A stretch of 33,007 nucleotides of DNA from Coraliomargarita_B sp046540835 (GTDB taxonomy: Bacteria > Verrucomicrobiota > Verrucomicrobiia > Opitutales > Coraliomargaritaceae): positions 1 to 33,007 of the forward strand of contig JBKHEL010000019.1 in NCBI GenBank assembly GCA_046540835.1, in the 5' to 3' direction. Of this stretch, positions 8,475 to 16,092 are shown piece by piece (the stretch's first letter is position 1; every line of letters begins with the position of its first letter). The notes under the pieces were generated by a model. It did no database searches and had not been told where the DNA came from. It saw nothing but the letters and a program-made list of their open reading frames with translations. The translations under genes and the position numbers were made by a program.

Positions 8475-8547
8475 TACCCCATAGTTGTTTTGTTTTGTCA
8501 GTTTGTTGTTTTAGCGCCGCTCCTCACCGAGCGGCGCTTTTGTTTTT
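8475..8547 (+). ncRNA. Candidate small RNA or orphan leader ending in an intrinsic terminator
   Basis: The 8287-8659 gap holds no convincing coding sequence. An AT-rich stretch with a promoter-like motif is followed by about 70 bases that end in a strong hairpin plus T-run. Starting a few bases after the putative -10 box, a transcript of roughly 70-75 nt would result. The body (8475-8512) is T/G-rich and shows no match to a known RNA family that I recognise. The alternative is that the hairpin simply ends the prepilin peptidase transcript with a long 3' untranslated region of about 225 bases. The rest of the gap shows nothing I can name. Confidence 0.25.
8513..8547 (+). terminator. Rho-independent terminator
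   Basis: A perfect 10-bp stem, AGCGCCGCTC (8513-8522) with GAGCGGCGCT (8529-8538), has a six-base loop CTCACC and is followed by TTTGTTTTT. This is the clearest intrinsic terminator in the window. It separates the TRAP operon from whatever is transcribed upstream. Confidence 0.88.
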
Positions 8548-8659
8548 ATCCGGGGCAACGCTTTTTGATTTTCAAAGACGACGGCGCATTTTTTCCGCTC
8601 TTGCTTTTCTGTGCATGATTTGATTCACCATGAGGGATTCGGTCGTGCCCCATATCCCC

Positions 8660-9679
8660 ATGAAACAGTCCACTTTAGTTCTCGGCTTTCTTGTCGGGCT
8701 TTTTGTTGCCTGCCTGCTCTTCGCCTTTCTTCCCTCGAAGCATGGCGGTGGTGGCGAGGTCCGGCTTCTGAAAATCGCCCATTCGATGCCGACCAGCCAT
8801 CCGGTGCACGCCGGGATCGAGCATTTCGCGGATCGTGTCGCGCACTATTCCGATGGGAGAATTCGCTTCACTGTCTTCCCGAGCGGACAACTGGGCTCGG
8901 AGGAGCAAACTCTGGAACAATTGCAAACGGGCACCTTGGAGGTCACGAAGGTGGGCGGAGCTGTCCTCGGGAGTTTTGTGCCGGTGGCCAAAGTATTCAG
9001 CCTGCCGTATCTCTTTCGTGACGAGACGCATTACTGGGCGGCTCTGAACGGACCCGTCGGCCGGGACATGCTTGAGGCGCTTTCCAGCCTGGAAGGGGGG
9101 GAGCCGAGCGGCTTCCGGGGTCTGACGTATTTTGATGCGGGGAGCCGGAATTTTTACGCCAAAAAGCCGATTATCAGGCCCGATGATCTGGCTGGCATGA
9201 AGATCCGGGTCCAGAATGATCCGGTCGCCATTGATACAGTCCGCGCGCTCGGTGGCTCACCGACACCGATTTCCTGGGGAGAGCTCTATACGGCTCTTCA
9301 GCAGGGCGTGGTGGACGGTGCGGAGAACAATACGCCGAGCTTCGTCAGCTCGAACCACTTCGAGGTCTGTAAGGCCTTCAGTTTCGACCACCATTCAAGG
9401 GTGCCGGATATTCTTTTGATTTCGTCGACCTTGTGGGATTCGCTCAATGAGATGGAGCGCGGCTGGCTTGAGAAAGCGGCGGCGGAGGCGTCCGATTTTC
9501 AGCGCGAGGCCTGGCAGGCCGGCACCGAAGAAGCCATCGAGCGGATGAAGGCCGAGGGGGTCCGGATTTACGAATCGGAGATCCCGCTCTTCATGGAGGC
9601 AACTGAATCGGTGCGCGCGAAATACGCCGAGGGGCCGATCCGGGAATTCATGGAACGTATCCAAAAAGTATTGGAATGA
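8660..9679 (+). CDS. dctP: TRAP transporter substrate-binding protein (DctP family)
   Basis: Extracytoplasmic solute receptor of a tripartite ATP-independent periplasmic transporter, delivering substrate to the DctQ/DctM membrane pair. The start at 8660 is preferred over ATG 8630 because it yields a compact MKQSTLVLGF signal/anchor with a hydrophobic core to about residue 24; FVAC could be a weak lipobox. The mature domain begins LKIAHSMPTSHPVH. Conserved family features are SGQLGSEEQTLEQLQTG, the FSLPYLFRD strand, GMKIRVQND with R183 at the position of the arginine that grips the substrate carboxylate in known DctP proteins, and WGELYTALQQGVVDGAENN. A carboxylate-bearing sugar acid is therefore likely (inference); the precise ligand is unknown. 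The stop overlaps the dctQ start as ATGA. A strong terminator lies 113 bp upstream, so the operon starts here. Confidence 0.93.
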   Translation: MKQSTLVLGFLVGLFVACLLFAFLPSKHGGGGEVRLLKIAHSMPTSHPVHAGIEHFADRVAHYSDGRIRFTVFPSGQLGSEEQTLEQLQTGTLEVTKVGGAVLGSFVPVAKVFSLPYLFRDETHYWAALNGPVGRDMLEALSSLEGGEPSGFRGLTYFDAGSRNFYAKKPIIRPDDLAGMKIRVQNDPVAIDTVRALGGSPTPISWGELYTALQQGVVDGAENNTPSFVSSNHFEVCKAFSFDHHSRVPDILLISSTLWDSLNEMERGWLEKAAAEASDFQREAWQAGTEEAIERMKAEGVRIYESEIPLFMEATESVRAKYAEGPIREFMERIQKVLE

Positions 9680-10194
9680 TGCGAGCACTTCGACTCTTAA
9701 GCGGGTTAAACCGGGTCCTGGCGCACTTTCTGAAAGTGGCCCTCGTGGCGATCTTTCTCACGCTGGTCATCGACGTGTTATGGGGCGTGGGGAGCCGGTA
9801 TTTATTCGGTGCGCAAGCCTCGTGGTCCGAAGAATTGGCCCGGTTGCTCATGGTCTGGCTGGTTTTGCTTGGCTCGGCCCTGGTGTGCCGCGAAGAACGG
9901 CACTTGGGCCTCGATGTGATCGTCCGGTCCTGGCCAGCGCAAACCCAGCGCTGGGGGCATTTGCTGGTCTATTGCGTGCTGATCGTTTTTTCCGCTGTGG
10001 TGCTTCTCTGGGGGGGATTTTACCTGGTCCAGGAGCGCTTTGCAGCCGGGCAGAGTCTGCCAGCCCTGGGCATCGCGAAAGCCTGGTTCTATTTTGCCCT
10101 CCCGGTGAGCGGGGTATTCACCCTGCTTTTCATGGTTGAATCCCTTATGGTGACACTGAGCAACAAACCAAACCAGGCGGAGGTCGAACGGTGA
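9676..10194 (+). CDS. dctQ: TRAP transporter small permease (DctQ family)
   Basis: The four-helix small membrane subunit of the TRAP transporter, needed for assembly and activity with the large permease. The 172-residue product has hydrophobic segments near residues 15-37, 49-70, 92-114 and 134-156. It carries the family pattern of W-S-E-E-L-A-R-L-L-M-V-W-L at the end of the first loop and 'ERHLGLDVI' after the second helix. The ATG overlaps the dctP stop by 4 bp (ATGA), and its own stop overlaps the dctM start (GTGA), so all three genes are translationally coupled. A second ATG directly follows the first and either could be used. Small permeases diverge quickly, so assignment rests on both motif and context. 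Confidence 0.92.
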   Translation: MMRALRLLSGLNRVLAHFLKVALVAIFLTLVIDVLWGVGSRYLFGAQASWSEELARLLMVWLVLLGSALVCREERHLGLDVIVRSWPAQTQRWGHLLVYCVLIVFSAVVLLWGGFYLVQERFAAGQSLPALGIAKAWFYFALPVSGVFTLLFMVESLMVTLSNKPNQAEVER

Positions 10195-11492
10195 ATCAGG
10201 AACTGGCGATTCTGCTCGTCTCCTTTGTGGCGCTTCTGTGCATTCGCCTCCCGATCGCCTTTGTGCTTGGCGTTTCAACGCTGGTCACTGCCGTGGCGCT
10301 CGACTACGATTTTATCGCGTTGAACATGGCGCGTGATCTGGTCAACGGGATTGACAGCTTTGCGCTGCTGGCGATTCCGTTTTTCATTTTGGCCGGAGAG
10401 ATCATGGGCAGTGGTGGCCTGGCCCGCCGCCTGATCGATTTGGCCTCGCTGATTGTCGGTCGGCTTCCCGGGGGGCTGGCGCTGGTCAACGCAATGACCT
10501 GCATGCTTTTCGGTGCGATCAGCGGGTCCGCTGTCGCAGCGGTGTCCAGCGTCGGCGGCACGTTGATTCCCGAGATGAACCGGAAGGGCTATGACCGGGA
10601 CTTTAATATCGCGCTGACGGCATCTGCAGCGACGACCGGTCTGCTGATCCCGCCGAGCAACATCATGATCGTCTATGCTTTGGTGGCTGGCAATGTCTCG
10701 GTGGCGGCGCTCTTTTTTGCCGGTATTCTACCCGGAATCGTGGTTGGCCTGTCAATCATGTTCGTGGCCTTCGTCCTATCCCGGATGCGGGGCTTTGGGC
10801 AGGGGGATGAGGCCACAGAGCGCTCGCCCGCGCAATCGCCCGCGCGCATATTCTGGTCGGCATTCCCCAGCTTGTTACTGGTTATCATTGTGCTGGGCGG
10901 CATCCTTGGGGGTATTTTTACGGCGACGGAAGCGTCGGCCATTGCCGTCCTGTGGGCGTTGTTGCTGACCTTCGTCGTCTATCGGGATTTAAATTTGTCC
11001 GATCTCTATGGGATCACGCTGAATGCCGCGCGGACCACCGCAGTGGTGTTGTTTCTCATCGCCTGCAGCTATGCGATGAGCCGCCTGCTCACGCAGGAGC
11101 AAGTCCCGCAGCAAGTCAGCGCCGGGCTACTGAACTTAACGGAGAATCCCCTGGTCATCCTCCTGATCATTAATGTGACCCTGCTTCTGGTCGGTATTTT
11201 TATGGATATGACGCCGGCGGTGCTGATCTTTACGCCGATCTTCCTGCCGGTTGCGCTATCGCTGGGCATCGATCCGGTTCACTTTGGCATCATCATGATC
11301 GCAAATCTGAGCATTGGTCTGCTCACGCCGCCCGTCGGCACCTGTCTTTTCGTCGGCGCGGGCGTGGGTAAGAGTGACATTGTGAGGGTCTCCCGAGCGA
11401 TGCTGCCCTTCTACCTGGTGATGGTTTTGGCGCTGTTGCTGATCACCTTTTTCGCTCCGCTGAGCATGACTCTGCCCAATTTACTGGATTGA
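10191..11492 (+). CDS. dctM: TRAP transporter large permease (DctM family)
   Basis: Large membrane subunit carrying out Na+-coupled solute translocation. At 433 residues with about 11-12 hydrophobic helices it is the standard size for a separate DctM subunit. Family blocks seen are FALLAIPFFILAGEIMGSGG, GAISGSAVAAVSSVGGTLIPEM, the ATTGLLIPPSN loop, GIFTATEASAIAVLWALLL, GIFMDMTPAVLIFTPIFLPV and NLSIGLLTPPVGTCLFVG. The start codon is GTG, overlapping the dctQ stop by 4 bp. GAGG sits about 8 bases before the start and may aid re-initiation. The sulfatase gene follows after 98 bp on the same strand, which suggests that the imported compound is a sulfated carbohydrate (inference). Confidence 0.95.
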   Translation: MNQELAILLVSFVALLCIRLPIAFVLGVSTLVTAVALDYDFIALNMARDLVNGIDSFALLAIPFFILAGEIMGSGGLARRLIDLASLIVGRLPGGLALVNAMTCMLFGAISGSAVAAVSSVGGTLIPEMNRKGYDRDFNIALTASAATTGLLIPPSNIMIVYALVAGNVSVAALFFAGILPGIVVGLSIMFVAFVLSRMRGFGQGDEATERSPAQSPARIFWSAFPSLLLVIIVLGGILGGIFTATEASAIAVLWALLLTFVVYRDLNLSDLYGITLNAARTTAVVLFLIACSYAMSRLLTQEQVPQQVSAGLLNLTENPLVILLIINVTLLLVGIFMDMTPAVLIFTPIFLPVALSLGIDPVHFGIIMIANLSIGLLTPPVGTCLFVGAGVGKSDIVRVSRAMLPFYLVMVLALLLITFFAPLSMTLPNLLD

Positions 11493-11499
11493 GCGGAAG

Positions 11500-11525
11500 C
11501 GTGATTTCGTCAAATTCGTGATTTC
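11500..11525 (+). repeat. Direct repeat CGTGATTTC x2 between dctM and the sulfatase gene
   Basis: Two exact copies of CGTGATTTC start at 11500 and 11517, 17 bp apart centre to centre, in an AT-rich stretch amid GC-rich genes. The spacing (about 1.5 helical turns) and position just upstream of the palindrome at 11537 suggest a regulator-binding region. No regulator gene is adjacent. Confidence 0.35.
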
Positions 11526-11536
11526 AGGAAGAGGGA

Positions 11537-11550
11537 ATTTATGCATAAAT
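11537..11550. promoter_or_regulatory. 14-bp perfect palindrome, candidate operator upstream of the sulfatase gene
   Basis: ATTTATGCATAAAT is its own reverse complement and lies 41 bp before the sulfatase ATG. Perfect, short, AT-rich palindromes in this position are typical binding sites for dimeric repressors (GntR, LacI and similar). Which protein would bind is unknown. It could also be chance in AT-rich DNA. Confidence 0.3.
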
Positions 11551-11590
11551 CAGGTGGTCCTGCTGATATTTCCGTCAGTTAGAAAATAAA

Positions 11591-13153
11591 ATGAAAGACC
11601 AAAGAAAATCCTCCCGACCGAATCTCCTCTTTATTTGCTGTGACGATCTAAACGATGCGGTGGCCCGAATGGGCGGGCATCCTCAAGCGCAGACCCCGAA
11701 TATTGATCGTCTGATGCAGCGCGGCCTGCGCTTTACCAATGGGCAAACAAATGTCCCGATCTGCGGGCCATCCCGGGCCAGTTTCCTTTCCGGCCTGGGG
11801 CCGTGGACCTCCGGTTACTATGGATATAACTTCGGGCGTGATCCCTGGTGGAACAATCCCGAGCTGGGCAAGACCCGGACTTTCATGGAGAGCTTTTCCG
11901 AAGCGGGCTACAAGGTGTTCGGGACCGGAAAAATCTTCCACAACGGTCAGGAGAAAAACGAGGTCTGGAAGGATGGCCACGGACATGACGTGGACTGGGG
12001 GCCCTGGTCCTGGGATGGACAAAAAGAAGGCTCCGGGTGGAACGCCTGCGCATCGCACCATTCGTTGCCGGCGGATTGGAATGCGGAGTTGCTTTTTGCC
12101 CGGCTGGGCGATCTGCCGGATATTCCACCCAATCCGGAGACCGGAGCTCCCGGCTATAAGGGCTGGCGGCACGCCGATAATCGCCCCTTCCATTATCGCG
12201 ATGAAAATGACCGCGACCTCATGCACGACGAGCAAAATGCGCAGTGGGCGGCAGATTTACTCGGGCGCAGTATGGAGGATCCGTTCTGCCTGTGTGTGGG
12301 GATCGGGCGGCCCCACTCGCCGCTGATTGCACCGGATAAATATTTCGATCAGTTTCCGTTGGACAGTCTGGAACTCGCTGAGGTTCTTCCCGGAGATGTT
12401 GAGGACTGCGCTGAGATCATTCGACAGGGGCATACCTGTAGCGGGAGATGGGGCTTTCAAAAATACGAGACGATTATGGAAGCCGGTGGTGAAGCGATGC
12501 TGCGGCGTTGGACGCAGGCCTATCTCGCCTGCGTTGCGTATGCCGACGACTGCATCGGGACCGTGCTCAACGCCCTCGAATCGGGGCCCCATGCCGAGAA
12601 CACCCTGGTGGTTCTGGTGTCGGATAACGGCTATCACATGGGGGAGAAGGAATGGTTGTTCAAAAACTCCTGCTGGGAAGAATCCACACGCATCCCCTTT
12701 GTCTGTGCCGGCCCCGGGGTGGCGGAAGGAGCGGAGTGCGACCAGCCCGTCTCGCTGGTCGACCTCTTCCCGACCTTTGTCGAGCGTTTCGGCTTGAATC
12801 CGAATCCGCATCAAGCTCTGGGTGGGCGCCCTTTGGATGGCACGAGTCTTTGCCAGCTTCTGGAGGATCCCCAGGCGGAGTGGTCGGGCCCCGAGGTCGC
12901 CGTTTCGGTGGTCGGGGGCGATTATCCCATCGACGCCGGTCAGCCCGGCGATCCGGCGAACCAGCATTGGTCTGTTCGCTCGAAAACGCACCGATACATC
13001 CTCTATTCCAATGGAGAAGAGGAACTCTATGACCACGAAAACGACCCGATGGAGTGGCGGAACGTGGCCGGCGAGTCCCGCTACGCTGCAATAAAAGCTT
13101 ATTTGCGCGGTCAACTCGAGGCGCAACTCGCCAGTGCCCGAGCCGGATCCTAA
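11591..13153 (+). CDS. Sulfatase, iduronate-2-sulfatase-like, without a signal peptide
   Basis: Type I (formylglycine) sulfatase that hydrolyses sulfate esters, here probably from a carbohydrate. The 520-residue protein opens with RPNLLFICCDDLND, whose D18/D19 bind the active-site metal. The modification motif is CGPSRASFLSG (C58 becoming formylglycine), i.e. C-x-P-S-R. Further metal and substrate residues lie in VGIGRPHSPLIAP and SDNGYHMGEKEW (D345, N346). The order of motifs resembles human iduronate-2-sulfatase (S1 family). Only nine charged or polar residues precede the first strand, and no hydrophobic signal sequence exists, so the enzyme should stay in the cytoplasm unless a start was missed. 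No better upstream start is visible. Cys-type sulfatases need a maturase, which is not in this window. The gene lies 98 bp after the TRAP operon on the same strand. Confidence 0.93.
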   Translation: MKDQRKSSRPNLLFICCDDLNDAVARMGGHPQAQTPNIDRLMQRGLRFTNGQTNVPICGPSRASFLSGLGPWTSGYYGYNFGRDPWWNNPELGKTRTFMESFSEAGYKVFGTGKIFHNGQEKNEVWKDGHGHDVDWGPWSWDGQKEGSGWNACASHHSLPADWNAELLFARLGDLPDIPPNPETGAPGYKGWRHADNRPFHYRDENDRDLMHDEQNAQWAADLLGRSMEDPFCLCVGIGRPHSPLIAPDKYFDQFPLDSLELAEVLPGDVEDCAEIIRQGHTCSGRWGFQKYETIMEAGGEAMLRRWTQAYLACVAYADDCIGTVLNALESGPHAENTLVVLVSDNGYHMGEKEWLFKNSCWEESTRIPFVCAGPGVAEGAECDQPVSLVDLFPTFVERFGLNPNPHQALGGRPLDGTSLCQLLEDPQAEWSGPEVAVSVVGGDYPIDAGQPGDPANQHWSVRSKTHRYILYSNGEEELYDHENDPMEWRNVAGESRYAAIKAYLRGQLEAQLASARAGS

Positions 13154-13208
13154 TACCCGCCAGTTTTGCGTTGCACAGTGGGCGTCCTCAAATATCCCTC
13201 AATCCGAT

Positions 13209-14729
13209 ATGGGCAAGCAGGCAAAAAATGCGATCACTCCGACTCGCTCGGAGGACTATCCGGAATGGTATCAGCAGGTGGTCAAAGCGGCTGATTTGGC
13301 GGAGAATTCGCCGGTGCGCGGCTGCATGGTGATCAAGCCCTGGGGTTACGCCATCTGGGAGAATATCCAGCAGGAACTGGATCGCCGTTTCAAGGAGACC
13401 GGGCACAGGAATGCTTACTTCCCGCTCTTTATTCCGATGAGTTTTCTGCAAAAGGAGGCGGATCATGTGGAGGGCTTCGCGAAGGAGTGCGCCGTGGTCA
13501 CCCACTCGCGCCTGGAGGCTGACAGCGAGGGGCATCTACGGCCGGCAGGCCCCCTGGAAGAGCCGCTGATTGTGCGGCCGACCTCAGAGACCATCATCGG
13601 TGAGCTTTTCTCCAAGTGGGTGCAGTCCTATCGTGATCTGCCGCTATTGATCAATCAGTGGGCCAATGTTGTGCGCTGGGAAATGCGCACGCGGCTGTTT
13701 TTGCGCACGGCGGAGTTTCTCTGGCAGGAGGGCCATACCGTGCATGCCAGTTCGGAGGAAGCGATGGAAGAAAGCCGCAAGATGCTGGACGTCTATGCTG
13801 ATTTCGCGGAAAGCTTCCTGGCGATGCCCGTGATCACCGGGGAGAAAACCGAGGCGGAGCGCTTTCCCGGAGCCGAATCGACCTTTGCGATCGAGGCGAT
13901 GATGCAGGACCGCAAGGCCCTGCAGGCGGGCACATCGCACTTCCTCGGGCAAAACTTCGCGCGTTCGAGCGGGATCAAATACTTGAGCTCCGAGGGGAAA
14001 GAGGAATATGCCTGGACGACATCATGGGGCGTGTCCACGCGGTTGGTCGGCGGCCTGATCATGACGCACTCCGATGACGACGGGCTCGTCCTGCCGCCCC
14101 GGATCGCGCCAGCTCATCTGGTCATTATCCCGGTGACGCCGAAGGAGGAGACCCGTGCAGCCGTCATCGAATACTGCCTGCAGCTCAAAGAAGCCTTGTC
14201 GGCGCAAGCTTATCTGGACGGCCGGGTAAAGGTGGAGTTCGATGATCGCGACATTCGGGGCGGTGAGAAGACCTGGGGTTGGGTTAAAAAGGGGATCCCC
14301 CTGCGCGTCGAAGTCGGTCCGCGCGACATGGAGAAAGACGCTGTCTTTGTCGGGCGGCGGGACCGGGCACCCAAAGACAAGCAGGCGATCCAGCGGGAGG
14401 AATTTATCGCAACGATCGGGGCGCTGTTGGATGAAATTCAGGCGAATTTATTGGCACGGGCGAAGGCCTTTCAGCGCGAGCACTCGGTGGAATTGAAGTC
14501 CGAAGAGGCCTTTGTCGCCTTTTTCTCGCCGAAGGATCCCGAAAATCCGGAGATCCATGGAGGCTTCGCGTCGGTTGGTTTCTGCTGCGACCCTCAACTG
14601 GAGGAGCGTATCGCGAAGGACTACAAGGTCACTGTCCGCTGTATTCCCTTCGAGACGGCAGGTGAGACAATCCCCTGCATCTTTACCGGGAAGCCGGGAA
14701 AACGCGTCGTTTTCGCCAAGTCCTATTAG
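13209..14729 (+). CDS. proS: Prolyl-tRNA synthetase, archaeal/eukaryotic-type (type 3)
   Basis: Charges tRNA-Pro with proline. The 506-residue product has the short class II architecture of the archaeal/eukaryotic-type ProRS. It starts ITPTRSEDYPEWYQQVV and SPVRGCMVIKPWGYAIWE, with no editing (INS) domain between motifs 2 and 3 as in the classic bacterial enzyme. Motif 2 includes RWEMRTRLFLRTAEFLWQEGH and motif 3 is GVSTRLVGGLIM. The C-terminal domain ends in a free tyrosine (FAKSY), a hallmark of this type. The ATG at 13209 is preferred to an upstream GTG at 13134, which lies inside the sulfatase gene and would add 25 residues not found in the family. No Shine-Dalgarno is visible. The gene is probably not functionally linked to the sulfatase, although it lies close by. 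Confidence 0.96.
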   Translation: MGKQAKNAITPTRSEDYPEWYQQVVKAADLAENSPVRGCMVIKPWGYAIWENIQQELDRRFKETGHRNAYFPLFIPMSFLQKEADHVEGFAKECAVVTHSRLEADSEGHLRPAGPLEEPLIVRPTSETIIGELFSKWVQSYRDLPLLINQWANVVRWEMRTRLFLRTAEFLWQEGHTVHASSEEAMEESRKMLDVYADFAESFLAMPVITGEKTEAERFPGAESTFAIEAMMQDRKALQAGTSHFLGQNFARSSGIKYLSSEGKEEYAWTTSWGVSTRLVGGLIMTHSDDDGLVLPPRIAPAHLVIIPVTPKEETRAAVIEYCLQLKEALSAQAYLDGRVKVEFDDRDIRGGEKTWGWVKKGIPLRVEVGPRDMEKDAVFVGRRDRAPKDKQAIQREEFIATIGALLDEIQANLLARAKAFQREHSVELKSEEAFVAFFSPKDPENPEIHGGFASVGFCCDPQLEERIAKDYKVTVRCIPFETAGETIPCIFTGKPGKRVVFAKSY

Positions 14730-14767
14730 CTTCTGGGCGGGGCTTTACGGAGCCGTTTGGGCCGTGC

Positions 14768-15754
14768 CTACCCGACGACATGGATCGGGTCGCCTTCAAT
14801 GAAGCGCCGGATGTTTTCAGCGCTGATGGCCAGGAGGCGTTCACGGCTCTCCGTGCTGGCCCAGCCATTGTGGGGCGTCATGTAGAGGTTGGGCAGGCCG
14901 CAGAGGAGGGGGCTGTCCGGCTCCATGGGTTCGACCCCGACGACGTCCAGCGCTGCCGCAGCGATGTCGCCGTCGCGCAGCGCTTCGACCAGTGCCGCTT
15001 CGTCGATCAGGGGGCCGCGTGCGGTGTTGATCAGAAAAGCACTGCGCTTCATTTGCGCCAAGCGCGTGGCATCGATCATCTTTTCGGTCTCTTGCGTCAG
15101 CGGGCAATGCAAGGAAACGACGTCGGCCTCCTCGATAATCTGGTCGATGGAGTCGGCCCAGGCGAAAGGGCCGTAATCCGGAGCCGCGCCGGGGTTGCGG
15201 CGATAGGCGAGAATGTGCGCACCGAAGGCCGAGCACAGGCGCCCGACTGCCTCGGCGATCGCGCCGAAGCCGATCAGGCCGACGGTGCGCCCCCGCAGTT
15301 CAACCAGCGGCGCTTCGGAGAAGTAGAAAAAAGGCGCATGCACCCATTTCCCGTCCTGCACGGCCCTGCTGTGGCGCCCTACCGTGTTACAGCATTCGAG
15401 GATGAGCGCCAGAGTATGCTGGGCGACCGAGGAGGTGCTGTAATTCGGCACATTGCACACCGCGACCCCCGCCGAGCCTGCGGCTTGAAGATCGATGACG
15501 TTATAGCCCGTAGCGAGGACGCTGATGAGACGGAGCTGTGGCGCGGCCTGGATCGCTGCCGCGCGCAGCGGGACCTTATTCGAGAGCACGACGGTGGCAC
15601 TGCGGATACGCTCTGCGATGAGCTCGTCGTCATTCGCCGGTGTTTCGCGGTGCAGGGTGAGCTCGCCCAGCGAGCGGAGCTCGTCCCATGCTTGAGCGGG
15701 CAGGTCGATGGTGCCCTCGTCGAGGACGACAATGTGTTGTTCAGCGATCATCAT
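14768..15754 (-). CDS. D-2-hydroxyacid dehydrogenase (NAD-dependent, glycerate-dehydrogenase-like)
   Basis: Reduces or oxidises a D-2-hydroxyacid such as hydroxypyruvate/glycerate or lactate; the substrate is not determined by sequence. The 328-residue protein has the nucleotide-binding motif GLIGFGAIAEAVGRL (GFGAIA at 162-167). The catalytic triad is R246 (NTARG), E275 (GVEP) and H295 (TPHNGWA). This arrangement is complete and intact. The start codon ATG (15754) is preceded by the stop of an upstream reading frame in the form TAATG, a sign of translational coupling. That upstream frame is a truncated FAD oxidoreductase, so this gene has probably lost the 5' part of its operon and perhaps its original promoter. 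A second ATG follows directly (15751). It converges on proS with 38 bp between stops. Confidence 0.92.
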   Translation of the reverse strand: MMIAEQHIVVLDEGTIDLPAQAWDELRSLGELTLHRETPANDDELIAERIRSATVVLSNKVPLRAAAIQAAPQLRLISVLATGYNVIDLQAAGSAGVAVCNVPNYSTSSVAQHTLALILECCNTVGRHSRAVQDGKWVHAPFFYFSEAPLVELRGRTVGLIGFGAIAEAVGRLCSAFGAHILAYRRNPGAAPDYGPFAWADSIDQIIEEADVVSLHCPLTQETEKMIDATRLAQMKRSAFLINTARGPLIDEAALVEALRDGDIAAAALDVVGVEPMEPDSPLLCGLPNLYMTPHNGWASTESRERLLAISAENIRRFIEGDPIHVVG

Positions 15755-16053
15755 TAATTTTCGGCAGTGCGTGTCATGTATTTGGAGAGCCTGTGTTGGG
15801 GGAGATTGGCATTTTGTGCCCGCAGGGATTGGATCAAGGCGTCCGTATCAAGCTGATCGGCCCGTTCTCCCTGGCGCAAGGCCTGAACGGCAGCAGTGCC
15901 CGCAGCCTGCCCCATCATGATGCAGACCGGTTGATCGCGAATCGCGCCATTGACCTTCAGGTCGGAGGCGCAGGACCGTCCAGCCACCCACAGATTCGCC
16001 CAGCCTTTTGGCACCAAAACGCCGTAGGGGATCCCGTAGAAAGGGGTATGGGG
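15754..16053 (-). pseudogene. C-terminal remnant of an FAD-dependent oxidoreductase (FAD_oxidored family)
   Basis: About 100 residues remain, reading PHTPFYGIPYGVLVPKGW, then ANLWVAGRSCASDLKVNGA, IRDQPVCIMMGQAAGTAA and an Ala/Leu-rich tail ending NLPQH...TAEN. This matches the C-terminal FAD-binding end of the FAD_oxidored proteins (pattern IPY..LVPKG..NL.VAGR....D.K..G..R.QP.CM.MGQAAG.AA). Full-length members usually have 400 or more residues. The frame is closed by TGA at 16054-16056. I found no further part of the gene in the next several hundred bases in any minus-strand frame, so this is a truncation, not one frameshift. A TTG at 16015-16017 could serve as a start, but an 87-residue product would lack the N-terminal FAD motif. 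The stop couples to the downstream dehydrogenase as TAATG. Confidence 0.8.
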
Positions 16054-16092
16054 TCAATCCAAGAATTCATAAATAACGGTTGACTGTCGTAA

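Noticed and set aside
8384..8623. A 79-codon frame across the terminator region after the prepilin peptidase
   Set aside because: It runs through a strong intrinsic terminator, has no ribosome-binding site and no family resemblance.
14730..14767. Small GGCT/AGCC hairpin between the convergent proS and dehydrogenase genes
   Set aside because: The stem is only 4 bp and no T-run is present on either side.
14780..15757. A 325-codon plus-strand frame opposite the D-2-hydroxyacid dehydrogenase
   Set aside because: The minus-strand gene has a complete catalytic triad and NAD motif; the plus frame is its mirror.
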